Shown here one piece after another: positions 1-7,711 of a stretch of 22,385 nt of DNA. This DNA is from JABMPR01 sp964508765 (GTDB lineage: Bacteria; Fidelibacterota; UBA8477; JABMPR01), in NCBI GenBank assembly GCA_964508765.1, contig CAZDVD010000038.1, positions 1-22,385 of the forward strand, written 5' to 3'. Under the pieces are notes generated by a model. The model was not told where the DNA came from. It searched no databases and worked only from the letters and a program-made list of their open reading frames with translations. Both the position numbers and the translations under genes were made by a program. Within the stretch, counting starts at the first letter, position 1. Every line of letters starts with the position of its first letter.

Positions 1-181
1 TCTTCCAAATTTAACTGCTCAAACAGTATTGGTGCCACTATACGAGGCTTAGAGCCCAATCTACCCCTTCAACCTACCTTCGCCAAAGGCTACGGCAAGG
101 CTGGCAAGCTCAGGATTGTGACAGACAGGATGACTGAGGTTGAAGTCAAGGTAAGCAATAAACAATGCAGGAGATTTCTTT
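1..181. other. Non-coding leader with degenerate repeat-like sequence
   Basis: I see no gene here. Bases 78-130 contain a CTTCG...GCTGGCAAGCTCAGG...TGACAG stretch. It resembles, in degraded form, the CTTCGACAGGCTCAGCATGACG repeats that occur in the BMC operon gaps further right. A ribosome binding site (AGGAG, near 168-172) serves the gene starting at 182. The similarity was judged by eye and is weak. Confidence 0.3.
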
Positions 182-910
182 ATGAACAAAGAAAATGATC
201 AAAACAGCACCCTGAAATTTGGATATTTTTCATCACTCTCCTTATCCGTTTGGACCATCATCACCTTCAGCTTTGCCATCATAGCGGTTCCACCATCCGG
301 ACCCAATTGTCCCGGCGATTGCATGAGTTACCCCTTCCCTGATATTCTGGCTTATTACCCCAGAGATTACTTCTGGATGTATTTCGCCATCTTTCAATTA
401 TTTATCTTTATCATTTTTATGATCTCCAATTACGCCAACGCCGCATCAGATAAAAAAATCTTCAGTTCCATCAGTGGTGCCTTTGCCCTGATTGCATCAA
501 CCGTTTTATTGATCGCCTATTACACTCAATTTTCCATCGTGCCCATCAGCGTCATGAACGGGGAGACCGAGGGTATTGCCCTGGTTACTCAATATAATGG
601 ACACGGATTATTCATTGCCCTGGAAGAACTGGGATACATCACCATGAGCATGGCCTTCTTCTTTTTAGCCTTTCTGTTCTCCATGAAAAATCGTCTGGAA
701 AAGTCCATTCGGTTGATACTGATGACGCCGCTCGTGATAACCATCTTGGCTTTTATTTTCTATTCGCTCAAGTATGGCCTTGATCGACACTATCGCTTTG
801 AAGTGGCCACCCTCTCCATCAACTGGCTCGTCATGATCGTGGTTGGTATCTTAATCAGCATCCACTTTAAACGTAAAATGAATGCCAATAAAGCAATCAA
901 ACAGTCCTAA
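182..910 (+). CDS. Multi-pass membrane protein of unknown function
   Basis: This is a 242-residue integral membrane protein that I do not recognise. By eye it has about six hydrophobic segments, near residues 19-37, 62-83, 92-113, 147-167, 176-195 and 207-227, and a basic C-terminal tail. The first external loop holds two close cysteines (PNCPGDC, about residues 41-47), which could form a disulfide. The start is supported by AGGAG about 10 bases upstream of the ATG. The gene stands alone; the next gene begins 54 bases later after its own ribosome binding site. No catalytic motif is visible, so no function is assigned. Confidence 0.75.
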   Translation: MNKENDQNSTLKFGYFSSLSLSVWTIITFSFAIIAVPPSGPNCPGDCMSYPFPDILAYYPRDYFWMYFAIFQLFIFIIFMISNYANAASDKKIFSSISGAFALIASTVLLIAYYTQFSIVPISVMNGETEGIALVTQYNGHGLFIALEELGYITMSMAFFFLAFLFSMKNRLEKSIRLILMTPLVITILAFIFYSLKYGLDRHYRFEVATLSINWLVMIVVGILISIHFKRKMNANKAIKQS

Positions 911-964
911 CTAAAACGGAGGGCCTTAAGCCTAATTGAATCAGAATTATTATTGGGGGTATAG

Positions 965-1195
965 ATGGGAAAAATAACGACCCTTGAATTTTATAGGTCA
1001 ACATTCGTTCGTGACAATTATCATTGTGTATACTGTGGTAGAGAAATGCTGGGAGCGCTTCGGAAATACATACAAATGAAAAGAGCTGTTGAGGAGCAAA
1101 GACATAAAGGAGCCCAGCTTCAATACATCTATTACTTGAATAACGATAAAGCGCTCGTTGAAGACGCCTTACTATCAGTGACGAAAAAATCATGA
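965..1195 (+). CDS. Truncated HNH-endonuclease-like small protein
   Basis: This 76-residue protein starts like a McrA-type HNH endonuclease: FVRDNYHCVYCGREMLG at residues 14-30 carries the first zinc-binding CxxC pair (VYCG context). The histidine-rich catalytic half (HNH/DH motif and the second CxxC) is absent. After residue 30 the protein turns into an unrelated helical, charged tail. It is therefore either a decayed nuclease remnant or a small CxxC zinc protein. GGGGG precedes the ATG, and the stop codon overlaps the start of the next gene in an ATGA arrangement, which suggests translational coupling and that the frame is really translated. Nuclease activity is unlikely. Confidence 0.6.
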   Translation: MGKITTLEFYRSTFVRDNYHCVYCGREMLGALRKYIQMKRAVEEQRHKGAQLQYIYYLNNDKALVEDALLSVTKKS

Positions 1196-1566
1196 GCCCC
1201 TACCTGAACGCTAAGGCACCCGGGAGTAAAACTATATTTGTCCAGATAAAAAATTTGGATCTATTGGACAGCATATTAGATCTGAGTGTAAAACTTGGTT
1301 GTGAAGTCTATTTAGGTGAGAATTCCAGTGGTGATATCATGGGTATTCCATATTTCATCGCAATTGTTGAGCAGAGCGAACTTGGAGAAAAGATGTGGAA
1401 GCATTTCCTGAAATATAGGGAGTCGTCGGAGGAAGCCACGATGATCATCATCACGGACCTGGATCAACATAAGGATCTCTGCTTATCTCAAAACATGATG
1501 TGCACCAATGAGAAAGAGGCTATCCTTTCACAAATTGCGAATGAGCATCATAGAATCGATCAATAA
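1192..1566 (+). CDS. Hypothetical protein coupled to the HNH-like gene
   Basis: This 124-residue soluble protein is not recognised. It has no signal peptide or membrane segment and appears mixed alpha/beta, with a hydrophobic strand (TMIIITDL, around residues 82-89) followed by a helical C-terminus. The ATG overlaps the stop of the preceding small CxxC protein (ATGA), so the two are probably translated from one message and may act together. No motif supports a function. Confidence 0.6.
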   Translation: MSPYLNAKAPGSKTIFVQIKNLDLLDSILDLSVKLGCEVYLGENSSGDIMGIPYFIAIVEQSELGEKMWKHFLKYRESSEEATMIIITDLDQHKDLCLSQNMMCTNEKEAILSQIANEHHRIDQ

Positions 1567-1660
1567 GATCTGCAAGGTATTCATTAATTGCCCTATCCAG
1601 CATATGCAGCTGGAGTGCCCAAGCTGAGCTAGACGCTTTAAATGCTAGACGGGAGGATGA

Positions 1661-2188
1661 GTGAAGAAAAATAGCATTATTGAGATGGTGACTTACCTCA
1701 TGGTTGGCTCTGCCATCTGGATTATATCTCCCTTGCTGGGCAAGTACCTGGATACCTTCACCTTTCAATACCCATCGCTGCTAAGTGAATCGCTGCCAAT
1801 GCTCATTGCCGGGTTGATGCTCATCATATTGGGAACGCTGCTGGTGGGATGGACCATTTTTCTTTTTAAAACGCAAGGTCACGGAACACCCAACCCAAAA
1901 TTGCCCCCCAAATTTTTTATCGTATCAGGTCCCTATAAATACTCCAGGAATCCCATGGCCCTGGGAGGTTTGGTGGTGCTGACTGGCGAGGCACTTCTCT
2001 ACCACTCACCCTCTCTTTTTACCATCAGTGTCCTGTTTGGTATTATCACCTATTTCAACGCACAGTATGTTGAAGAACCTGAATTAAAACATCGTTTTGG
2101 TGAGGAATATGAGCAATATTTACGGAAGGTTCCCCGGCTGTTTCCTCGTCTGAGACAGGGGATGCAAAGAAGTGGATCACGAAATTGA
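1661..2188 (+). CDS. Isoprenylcysteine/phospholipid methyltransferase-family membrane protein
   Basis: This is a 175-residue integral membrane protein of the ICMT/PEMT superfamily, whose members transfer methyl groups from SAM to membrane-associated substrates. The C-terminal half shows the family pattern: GPYKYSRNPMALGG (about residues 90-103), then a hydrophobic hairpin, then the conserved end VEEPELKHRFGEEYEQYLRKVPR with its EE/RFG/Y residues. Two or three hydrophobic segments precede this. The start is GTG at 1661 with GGGAGG at 1651-1656; an ATG at 1657 is closed by a stop after five codons. The substrate cannot be told from sequence, and bacterial members are often annotated only as isoprenylcysteine methyltransferase family. 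Confidence 0.85.
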   Translation: MKKNSIIEMVTYLMVGSAIWIISPLLGKYLDTFTFQYPSLLSESLPMLIAGLMLIILGTLLVGWTIFLFKTQGHGTPNPKLPPKFFIVSGPYKYSRNPMALGGLVVLTGEALLYHSPSLFTISVLFGIITYFNAQYVEEPELKHRFGEEYEQYLRKVPRLFPRLRQGMQRSGSRN

Positions 2189-2242
2189 TGTGGATGGATA
2201 TACTGAATTTATTAAGCAAGTCTGTTTTAGGAAGGGAATAAA

Positions 2243-2803
2243 ATGAAAGAGATAGCAATAGTTGATATAGAGACAACTGGTTTTCAAAATCAGGGAGGAC
2301 TCATTGTTGAAGTAGGCATTGTTGGGTTGGATTTAGATACAGGCAAGATCACTGATGAGTTTGAAGCCATTGTTAAAGAAAATGGCTTTGGAGAGAAACA
2401 TGCCAAGCATCCCTTTGGCTGGGTTTTTCAAAATTCTGATTTAAAATATGAAGATGTTTTGTTGGCAGAAGACCTGTCAAAAAGGCTGCCAGAAATTCAA
2501 TCAATTCTTGACAAATATGTATTGGGTGCGACGGCATTTAACAAACAATTTGATTTTGGGTTTTTGAAATCAAGGGGACTAAATATAAAAGAGTTACCTT
2601 GCATTATGTTAACAGCAGCACCTGTTGTTAATTTGCCTCCAAACTCTGGATTTTCTCAGGCGAAGTGGCCCAAAGTAGAAGAAGCATGGCAATACCTTTT
2701 CCCCACTGTTGTATATAAAGAAGCACATCGTGCCCTAGACGACGCCAGACACGAAGCACTCATTGCGCACGAACTTTATAAACGTGGAAAATTTATTGTT
2801 TAA
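2243..2803 (+). CDS. DEDDh-family 3'-5' exonuclease
   Basis: This 186-residue stand-alone exonuclease domain is of the DnaQ/RNase T fold. Exo I is DIETTG with D8 and E10; Exo II lies at NKQFDFGFL with D104; Exo III is HRALDDAR with H162 and D167. All four metal ligands and the general-base histidine are present, so it should be active on single-stranded or 3'-terminal DNA or RNA. It lacks polymerase-binding or helicase extensions, so it is not clearly a Pol III epsilon subunit. A Shine-Dalgarno-like GGAAGGG precedes the ATG. It is monocistronic; a weak hairpin follows at 2830. Confidence 0.88.
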   Translation: MKEIAIVDIETTGFQNQGGLIVEVGIVGLDLDTGKITDEFEAIVKENGFGEKHAKHPFGWVFQNSDLKYEDVLLAEDLSKRLPEIQSILDKYVLGATAFNKQFDFGFLKSRGLNIKELPCIMLTAAPVVNLPPNSGFSQAKWPKVEEAWQYLFPTVVYKEAHRALDDARHEALIAHELYKRGKFIV

Positions 2804-2829
2804 TAAAATGCTGAACAAAGGCCAGACTA

Positions 2830-2860
2830 AGACCAGGCCAACGACAGAGTGGTCTATTTT
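2830..2860 (+). terminator. Possible weak Rho-independent terminator
   Basis: A six-base stem AGACCA (2830-2835) pairs with TGGTCT (2850-2855) across a 14-base loop and is followed by ATTTT. It sits 27 bases after the exonuclease stop codon. The stem is short and the T-run brief, so this is only a candidate. Confidence 0.3.
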
Positions 2861-2966
2861 ACCAATCAGTTTCTTAAGGATTTAGGACTATAATTAGCGT
2901 ATAAAAGTTGACATAGATTCGAGACTTTCAAACCAGAACCAGGTTGGACATGAAGGGGTATAGATT

Positions 2967-3569
2967 GTGGGAGCAATAGGCGGTAGTGACGGAGATGGTC
3001 GCGGTAGTAGATACGAAAAAGATTTAGCAGCAGCCAAGATTGCCGACGCGAAGTGGCGAGAGAGTAAGTCCGGATCAAGCGTCGGTGACGCACCCGGCGG
3101 TGGTTGCCTCACGGGTTTAGGGGGATGCTGGTTAGCATCAATAACTATCACCATCGTGGGTATATTGATTCTCATGGTTATCAAGCTGGGAGCCATGACG
3201 GTTGGGAATATCACCAGCCTGGACATCGCTCAAAACTACAGCACCGCTCAATATTTTAGAAATATCGGTCACCTCGACAGATCTGGCATTTATACAGTGA
3301 ATACCAAAGCACTTGATTGTTATGAGGAGGCTGAGGATGCATTTGATAAAGACAAACAACCCCTCTTCAAACTGAAGCGCGGCCAAAAATTCATTTATCA
3401 TGGTTATCAAATTGTGGATGACCAAACCCTGGTGGCCATTGAACTGGAACGGGATGATCCTGTCTATTGTTATCTTCTTTTACCCGAAGTCTGGACAGGG
3501 AAATCCTATTGGGATAATGGTGAAACCGAGCTCATTATTGAAGAGATCCCTGAGCCAGGCGAACAGTGA
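2967..3569 (+). CDS. Single-pass membrane protein of unknown function
   Basis: This 200-residue protein is unrecognised. It has a hydrophilic Gly/Asp/Ser-rich N-terminus, a Gly-Cys stretch (GGGCLTGLGGCW, about residues 44-55), one hydrophobic segment at about 56-75 and a C-terminal domain of about 120 residues ending in an acidic tail. The likely topology is a cytoplasmic N-terminus and an external C-terminal domain. The start is GTG at 2967 with AAGGGG at 2953-2958. No ATG lies nearby that would keep the N-terminal region. The gene is isolated, with about 160-200 bases of non-coding sequence on either side. Confidence 0.65.
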   Translation: MGAIGGSDGDGRGSRYEKDLAAAKIADAKWRESKSGSSVGDAPGGGCLTGLGGCWLASITITIVGILILMVIKLGAMTVGNITSLDIAQNYSTAQYFRNIGHLDRSGIYTVNTKALDCYEEAEDAFDKDKQPLFKLKRGQKFIYHGYQIVDDQTLVAIELERDDPVYCYLLLPEVWTGKSYWDNGETELIIEEIPEPGEQ

Positions 3570-3770
3570 ACCAATCAGAAGGACTAAAACGTAGCGCCTT
3601 AGACAGACGATCTCTTCATCTTGGCCTTAAAATCTCATATCCAGATAGTGCACTGGTTCCAGAGGTGATATATTTCCATGATGTTGACACATCAGGTGTT
3701 TCGAGGAACTATTGAATTCCAAGTATGGGTGTAAAATTTCGTGGTGATTAAACTGAAAGCACGCACGATC

Positions 3771-4610
3771 ATGAAGATTTCGATTCGAATACTGGTGGTA
3801 ATCGTTGCTCTCCTTGGGTTGATCCTCTCTTGCGGAGAAGCCCTGGTGAACAAGGCTACCTTTTATCCCAGAAAAGGGAGTGATGTCAATATCGATCGAC
3901 TCCCGCCCTCCATCAGACACCACATTATTCCCACCGAAGACGGGGAACAGCTCAGTGCTTTTGTATTCAGGGCTGACTCCGCCAACAAAACCATTCTGTA
4001 TTTCCATGGCAACGCCGGGAATGCCTCGGGACGACTTGACTGGGGTCAGGAATTGGCACAACTCCAGGCCAATGTGCTGATGATTGATTATCGAGGGTTT
4101 GGCCTCAGTAGCGGCAGTCCCTCAGAAGAAGGTATCTATCAAGACGGGAGAGCCGCCCTGAAGTATCTTGTGGAAACACTCCATGCTGATCCAGCTACTC
4201 TTTTCCTTTATGGTCGATCTCTGGGTTCAGCCGTGGCAATTGATGTTGCCAACGACCTGCCCATTGCCGGGCTCATTCTGGTGACGCCCATATCATCAGG
4301 CAAGCAAGTTGCCGAAAATGGGGGTTACGGTGCTCTCGCGTCCCTCATTGGAAATCCCTTTAACAACCTGAAAAAATTTGCTGAAGTCAAATTGCCCACC
4401 CTCATCCTCCATGGAGATCGCGATGAAATTTTGCCCCTGGAAATGGGACAGGCTCTGAAGGAGGTTGCACCTGATCAAACCCGTCTTGTCGTCATTTCAG
4501 GTGCAGGACATAACAATATCGAGAGTATCAATAAAGCCCAGTATTATGCATATATCGATGCGTTTTGTAGCGAAGTATGCTTTAATCAAATCCCCATGCA
4601 GGATAATTGA
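3771..4610 (+). CDS. Alpha/beta hydrolase, membrane-anchored or lipoprotein-like (BEM46/YfhR type)
   Basis: This is a serine hydrolase of the alpha/beta fold. In the 279-residue form starting at ATG 3771, the oxyanion-hole motif is FHGNAGN (about residues 78-84), the nucleophile elbow is GRSLGS with Ser150, the acid is probably Asp218 in HGDRDE, and the base is His247 in GAGHNN. This pattern matches the BEM46/ABHD13/YfhR group of small hydrolases, whose natural substrates are mostly unknown. The N-terminus MKISIRILVVIVALLGLILSC is a signal sequence with a marginal lipobox at Cys21, placing the enzyme in the envelope. An in-frame GTG at 3741 would add ten residues; neither start has a strong ribosome binding site. 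Confidence 0.85.
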   Translation: MKISIRILVVIVALLGLILSCGEALVNKATFYPRKGSDVNIDRLPPSIRHHIIPTEDGEQLSAFVFRADSANKTILYFHGNAGNASGRLDWGQELAQLQANVLMIDYRGFGLSSGSPSEEGIYQDGRAALKYLVETLHADPATLFLYGRSLGSAVAIDVANDLPIAGLILVTPISSGKQVAENGGYGALASLIGNPFNNLKKFAEVKLPTLILHGDRDEILPLEMGQALKEVAPDQTRLVVISGAGHNNIESINKAQYYAYIDAFCSEVCFNQIPMQDN

Positions 4611-4646
4611 ATATGGAGCAAAGGGTAGTTGAGGTAGACATTCACA

Positions 4647-5192
4647 ATGAATGATATTAAGGCAGACAGCTTTGCCATCCAGAAATACTGGTTGGGCAAG
4701 AAAATCAAGCACCTCGATTCCGAGCCCTATCTGGGAACCCCGATGTATACGCTTTTTCATGTCAAGGACGTGGCTAAAAAGACCCTGAAGGCAGAATCAG
4801 ATTTTCCGGTGAGAGCCTTGAAACATCTCGGCAAATTTCTCCGAAAATGCAAATATGTTTCGGATCGTGACCTGTTTGACAAAACAGATTATTGGCAACT
4901 GCCTGATCAGTTCGAGAAAAACCGCAAAGGGGATTGTGAGGATTTTTCGCTCTGGTCCTGGAGGAAATTTCTGGATCTCGGTGAAGATGCCCGCTTCACT
5001 TATGGGAGTCAGGATGGCGGTGGACATTCCCGCTATCAGAGAGGTTGGTTTGTTGAAATGGGGGTGTATGCCATGATTCATAAACGGTTCGCCCTGGTTC
5101 CCAAGTATCGATTTCACCAATTTCCCAATGCCAATACCTGGGATAGAAAAAATATTTTTTTAGAATTCGCTTTTTTTACTGATTGGAGATAA
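4647..5192 (+). CDS. Transglutaminase-like cysteine peptidase-family protein
   Basis: This 181-residue protein has the transglutaminase-like (papain-like) signature. The catalytic cysteine is Cys97 in KGDCEDFSLWSWRKFLDLG, and the probable catalytic His is His127 in DGGGHSRYQRGW. A following conserved strand (WFVEMG) and a later Asn/Asp-containing segment would supply the third residue. The spacing resembles bacterial BTLCP/DUF-type transglutaminase-like proteins, which are often single-domain cysteine peptidases. There is no signal peptide, so it is probably cytoplasmic. GAGG at 4631-4634 lies 12 bases before the ATG. It begins 36 bases after the hydrolase gene and may share its transcript. 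The substrate is unknown. Confidence 0.75.
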   Translation: MNDIKADSFAIQKYWLGKKIKHLDSEPYLGTPMYTLFHVKDVAKKTLKAESDFPVRALKHLGKFLRKCKYVSDRDLFDKTDYWQLPDQFEKNRKGDCEDFSLWSWRKFLDLGEDARFTYGSQDGGGHSRYQRGWFVEMGVYAMIHKRFALVPKYRFHQFPNANTWDRKNIFLEFAFFTDWR

Positions 5193-5265
5193 ACTTAGAG
5201 CCGTAATTCTAAGCAAGTTGGCGTGCTTTGAAAAAGGGGCACATCGTCTAACACGTGGGGGCACA

Positions 5266-5751
5266 ATGTTTCGCGCATTATTCTTAGTCTTGTTTTTGGT
5301 TATCCTGGGATGTTCTGATCCAGGAATCGATTTCCCTGATCTGGATGTGGGAGAGGCTATGCTGGTTATTGATAACCAGGTCTATGAAGGTCTGGCTGTA
5401 GTGGATACCGTTACCCATGGTGAAAATCTTTTCGAAACCCTGTTTCTCAATATCTCAGATACGCTGGTTGCTACCATCATGAAAGAAAACTTTGATGAAG
5501 AGCTCATCCTGTGGTCAAGGAATCCAGCAGCATCCTCAGCCTCAGGAACCCATCTAACCCTTTCTGAGCGCGTTATGGGCGGATCGTATTTCACTGCCTG
5601 GGATGGGTATCTACATATCAGTGAGCGGACCGAATCCACCATCACAGGAAAATTTGATGTGGCATTCTTAAATTTATATTCAAGTAACCCCGACTGTCCA
5701 GATGGCTGCTTGCAGGCCACGGCCTATTTCGTAGCTGAGATAGCTTATTAA
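5266..5751 (+). CDS. Small lipoprotein, first of a tandem paralogous pair
   Basis: This 161-residue lipoprotein has the signal sequence MFRALFLVLFLVILGC, ending in a good lipobox, so the mature chain begins with Cys followed by SDP. The start at 5266 is chosen because it gives a compact signal peptide and has GTGGGGG just upstream; an upstream TTG at 5218 would bury the signal. The mature domain appears mostly beta-stranded. It shares with the next gene the GCSDP start, the LD-G-A-L-I-N-Y segment, the NF-E-W segment, the GYL-ISE-T-S-I-GK strand, a late cysteine pair (CPDGC here) and the FVAE ending. Function unknown; it is probably an outer-membrane-attached or periplasmic beta-sandwich. Confidence 0.8.
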   Translation: MFRALFLVLFLVILGCSDPGIDFPDLDVGEAMLVIDNQVYEGLAVVDTVTHGENLFETLFLNISDTLVATIMKENFDEELILWSRNPAASSASGTHLTLSERVMGGSYFTAWDGYLHISERTESTITGKFDVAFLNLYSSNPDCPDGCLQATAYFVAEIAY

Positions 5752-5777
5752 CTCAAAAGATGAGGGAGATCTAGAAA

Positions 5778-6269
5778 ATGAGAATTTATCAATTGTGCTG
5801 TTTCACGCTTTTAATTATCCCCCTTCTTATGGGCTGTTCAGATCCTGCTTCTGATGATATCAATCTTGATCCGGGTGATGCGGTTCTAATCATCGAAAAT
5901 GAAAGCTATGCAGCGGAAGCGATTCTGGGAACCCGTCTGTTGGGAGATACAGAATACGAGCAAATTTCAATTCGGGTTGGGGACAGTATACTTGTTGATA
6001 TTCTGAACTTGAATTTTGAAGAAGGTATTGTCATTTGGGATGGAGAATTCTCCGATGCAGAGGGGACCAGGGTCTTTGCTATCTCCCAGGTTCATGGTGG
6101 TGCTGGCTATTTTGGTCCAATCGGCGGTTACCTCCTCATCAGCGAAAAGACGGATTCCAGTATCTCAGGAAAACTTGAAATAGACCTGTATGATTATGCC
6201 TCGAGTTGTCTTCATTGTCTTGGAAATTACCTTACCATTGAGGGTCAATTTGTTGCGGAGGTGAAATAG
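5778..6269 (+). CDS. Small lipoprotein, second of a tandem paralogous pair
   Basis: This 163-residue lipoprotein has a signal peptide ending in LLMGC and a mature N-terminus CSDPAS. It is a diverged copy of the upstream lipoprotein, with the same order of conserved segments, including the GGYLLISEKTDSSISGK strand and a C-terminal cysteine pair (CLHC). GGGAG lies about 15 bases upstream of the ATG. Only 26 bases separate the two genes, so they probably form one transcript produced by tandem duplication. Function unknown. Confidence 0.8.
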   Translation: MRIYQLCCFTLLIIPLLMGCSDPASDDINLDPGDAVLIIENESYAAEAILGTRLLGDTEYEQISIRVGDSILVDILNLNFEEGIVIWDGEFSDAEGTRVFAISQVHGGAGYFGPIGGYLLISEKTDSSISGKLEIDLYDYASSCLHCLGNYLTIEGQFVAEVK

Positions 6270-6322
6270 TCGATCCACTGATTGGCGAAAATCAGCCATT
6301 CTGTTAAAAAGGGGAGGTAAGC

Positions 6323-6558
6323 ATGTTTCGAATCATTCCCATTATACTCATCACCGCCACAGCGTTTGCCCAGGTGCAATTCACAGTGCAAACCGATACC
6401 ACAGTCTATCCTGTTGGTACTCCCATGGAAATTACCGGGACGATTATACCAGGGAGTTTAGTAATGGAGATTGGGATAAGGTAGATTCTGAAATTTCAGG
6501 TGTATATTATAGCGCCAGGGGATATGCCAGAGGCGGTGTGTCCTTCTATATTAAATAA
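6323..6558 (+). pseudogene. Frameshifted remnant of an exported BsuPI-like protein
   Basis: A strong GGGGAGG (6311-6317) precedes ATG 6323. The frame encodes a signal peptide (MFRIIPIILITATAFAQ) and the segment TDTTVYPVGTPMEITGTI, which resembles the first strands of intracellular-proteinase-inhibitor (BsuPI)-like Ig domains. The frame stops at 6482-6484. From about 6439 a second frame is open, reads DDYTREFSNGDWDKV... and ends VSFYIK at 6558, which resembles the last strands of the same kind of domain. The two halves together are too short for a full domain, so an internal deletion with a frame change is likely. A short expressed peptide of 53 residues remains possible. Confidence 0.55.
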
Positions 6559-6588
6559 GCAGAAGCCTGGAGGAAGAGGAGTAAAGCT

Positions 6589-7032
6589 TTGAAAAAGACG
6601 AAGCTGATTGCTGTTATCCTGTATTCTATTGTTGTATTTATTACTGCCGCAGCCGGTTTGCAATTTATTACGGCCACACAATATTTTGACTATCATGCAC
6701 AGGCAGCAGGTGTTGAGTGGTCCAGCCTGAATCCTGATTTGCAGATGCTCATTCTGGCAGGCTTCAAAGTAACCGGAGCTGGTTTTTTAACCGTAGCGCT
6801 AAACCTGGCATTGATGATTCTCTTTTCTTTCACCAAACATGCTAAGAGCTGGTCAGGAGTTGCCATTCCGTTGGTGGGGTTGGTTTTCTGGTCCGTTGTT
6901 CTCTCTACGACCCTGTTGGTTTTTTCAGCCACGGGTGCAGCAGCTCCCTGGGGTGCTAGCCTTTTCTGTGTCATGGCTCTGTTGGTGGGTCTTTTTATCT
7001 CACAGCGAGAGCTGAAAGAGCTGGATTCCTGA
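6589..7032 (+). CDS. Four-TM membrane protein of unknown function
   Basis: This 147-residue membrane protein is not recognised. Four hydrophobic helices lie near residues 5-25, 54-79, 89-111 and 116-135, followed by a charged C-terminus (SQRELKELDS). The start is TTG at 6589, supported by AGGAAGAGGAG ending about eight bases upstream and a typical MKKTK n-region. The loop between helices 1 and 2 contains a FDYHAQAAGVEW segment. Neither family nor function can be given. Confidence 0.65.
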   Translation: MKKTKLIAVILYSIVVFITAAAGLQFITATQYFDYHAQAAGVEWSSLNPDLQMLILAGFKVTGAGFLTVALNLALMILFSFTKHAKSWSGVAIPLVGLVFWSVVLSTTLLVFSATGAAAPWGASLFCVMALLVGLFISQRELKELDS

Positions 7033-7126
7033 CGGGACATTGGATGTGTGCGCTTATAAACGAGAGCTTTGTATGCAGCTAAAAACTATTCTTCTCATTC
7101 TGTCAGGCCTGTCTAAGGGCTGATCA

Positions 7127-7711
7127 ATGAGCAGTCGCCTCATTTTACTGATGCTGATCTTGTGGGGGTTTAACTCAGATAAGCAAGTTCATGCACAATC
7201 CCCAGTATTTCTGGGGGAAGATCTGGTGTTTTATCTAAGTGATTCATTGTGTGTGATGCGGGGAGTGTATCATTTTCTCAACCCTACGGAGACCCGGGTT
7301 AAGACGCGCTTGTTTTATCCCTTTCCCGTGAGTGACTCCTTACCTTTCCCGGATAAAGTTGAGGTTTTATCCCTGGACACAGGTACTCACCCGCTTCTAC
7401 TCGGATCACTAAACGGTGTTTCCTTTATTTTAGAAATAGAGCCCCTTGAAGAATCAAGTTTTCAGGTGGAGTATTGGCAATCCGCAGAGCATCATGTTTT
7501 TGAATACATATTAACTTCAACTCAAGAATGGGGTCGCGCCCTGGAGTGGGCCAGCTATGAAATCCATGTACCGGATCATCTCCGGCTGGAATATTGTTCT
7601 CTCGCTGTGGATACCAGTTGGCTTGAAATCGAGAAAACGGTGTACTCTATCTACAGGGAGAATTATCTTCCCAGGCAAGATTTTGAATTAAGATGGGGGT
7701 CTATCAAATGA
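7127..7711 (+). CDS. Exported protein of unknown function, coupled to a T9SS cargo gene
   Basis: This 194-residue protein has an N-terminal signal peptide (hydrophobic residues 4-15, probable cleavage after VHA at about residue 23). The mature part looks like a beta-rich domain: the segment GVYHFLNPTETRVKTRLFYPFPV resembles domains describing vertebrate-inter-alpha-trypsin-like or DUF4424-like surface proteins, but the match is too loose to assign. Its stop overlaps the start of the next gene (ATGA at 7708-7711), so the two exported proteins are translationally coupled and may work together at the cell surface. AAGGG at 7115-7119 precedes the start. Confidence 0.65.
   Translation: MSSRLILLMLILWGFNSDKQVHAQSPVFLGEDLVFYLSDSLCVMRGVYHFLNPTETRVKTRLFYPFPVSDSLPFPDKVEVLSLDTGTHPLLLGSLNGVSFILEIEPLEESSFQVEYWQSAEHHVFEYILTSTQEWGRALEWASYEIHVPDHLRLEYCSLAVDTSWLEIEKTVYSIYRENYLPRQDFELRWGSIK

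Noticed and set aside
7074..7124. A 16-codon frame resembling a signal-peptide start (MQLKTILLILSG)
   Set aside because: It stops at once and is followed by a complete exported gene with its own start; too short to support as a gene, perhaps a remnant.
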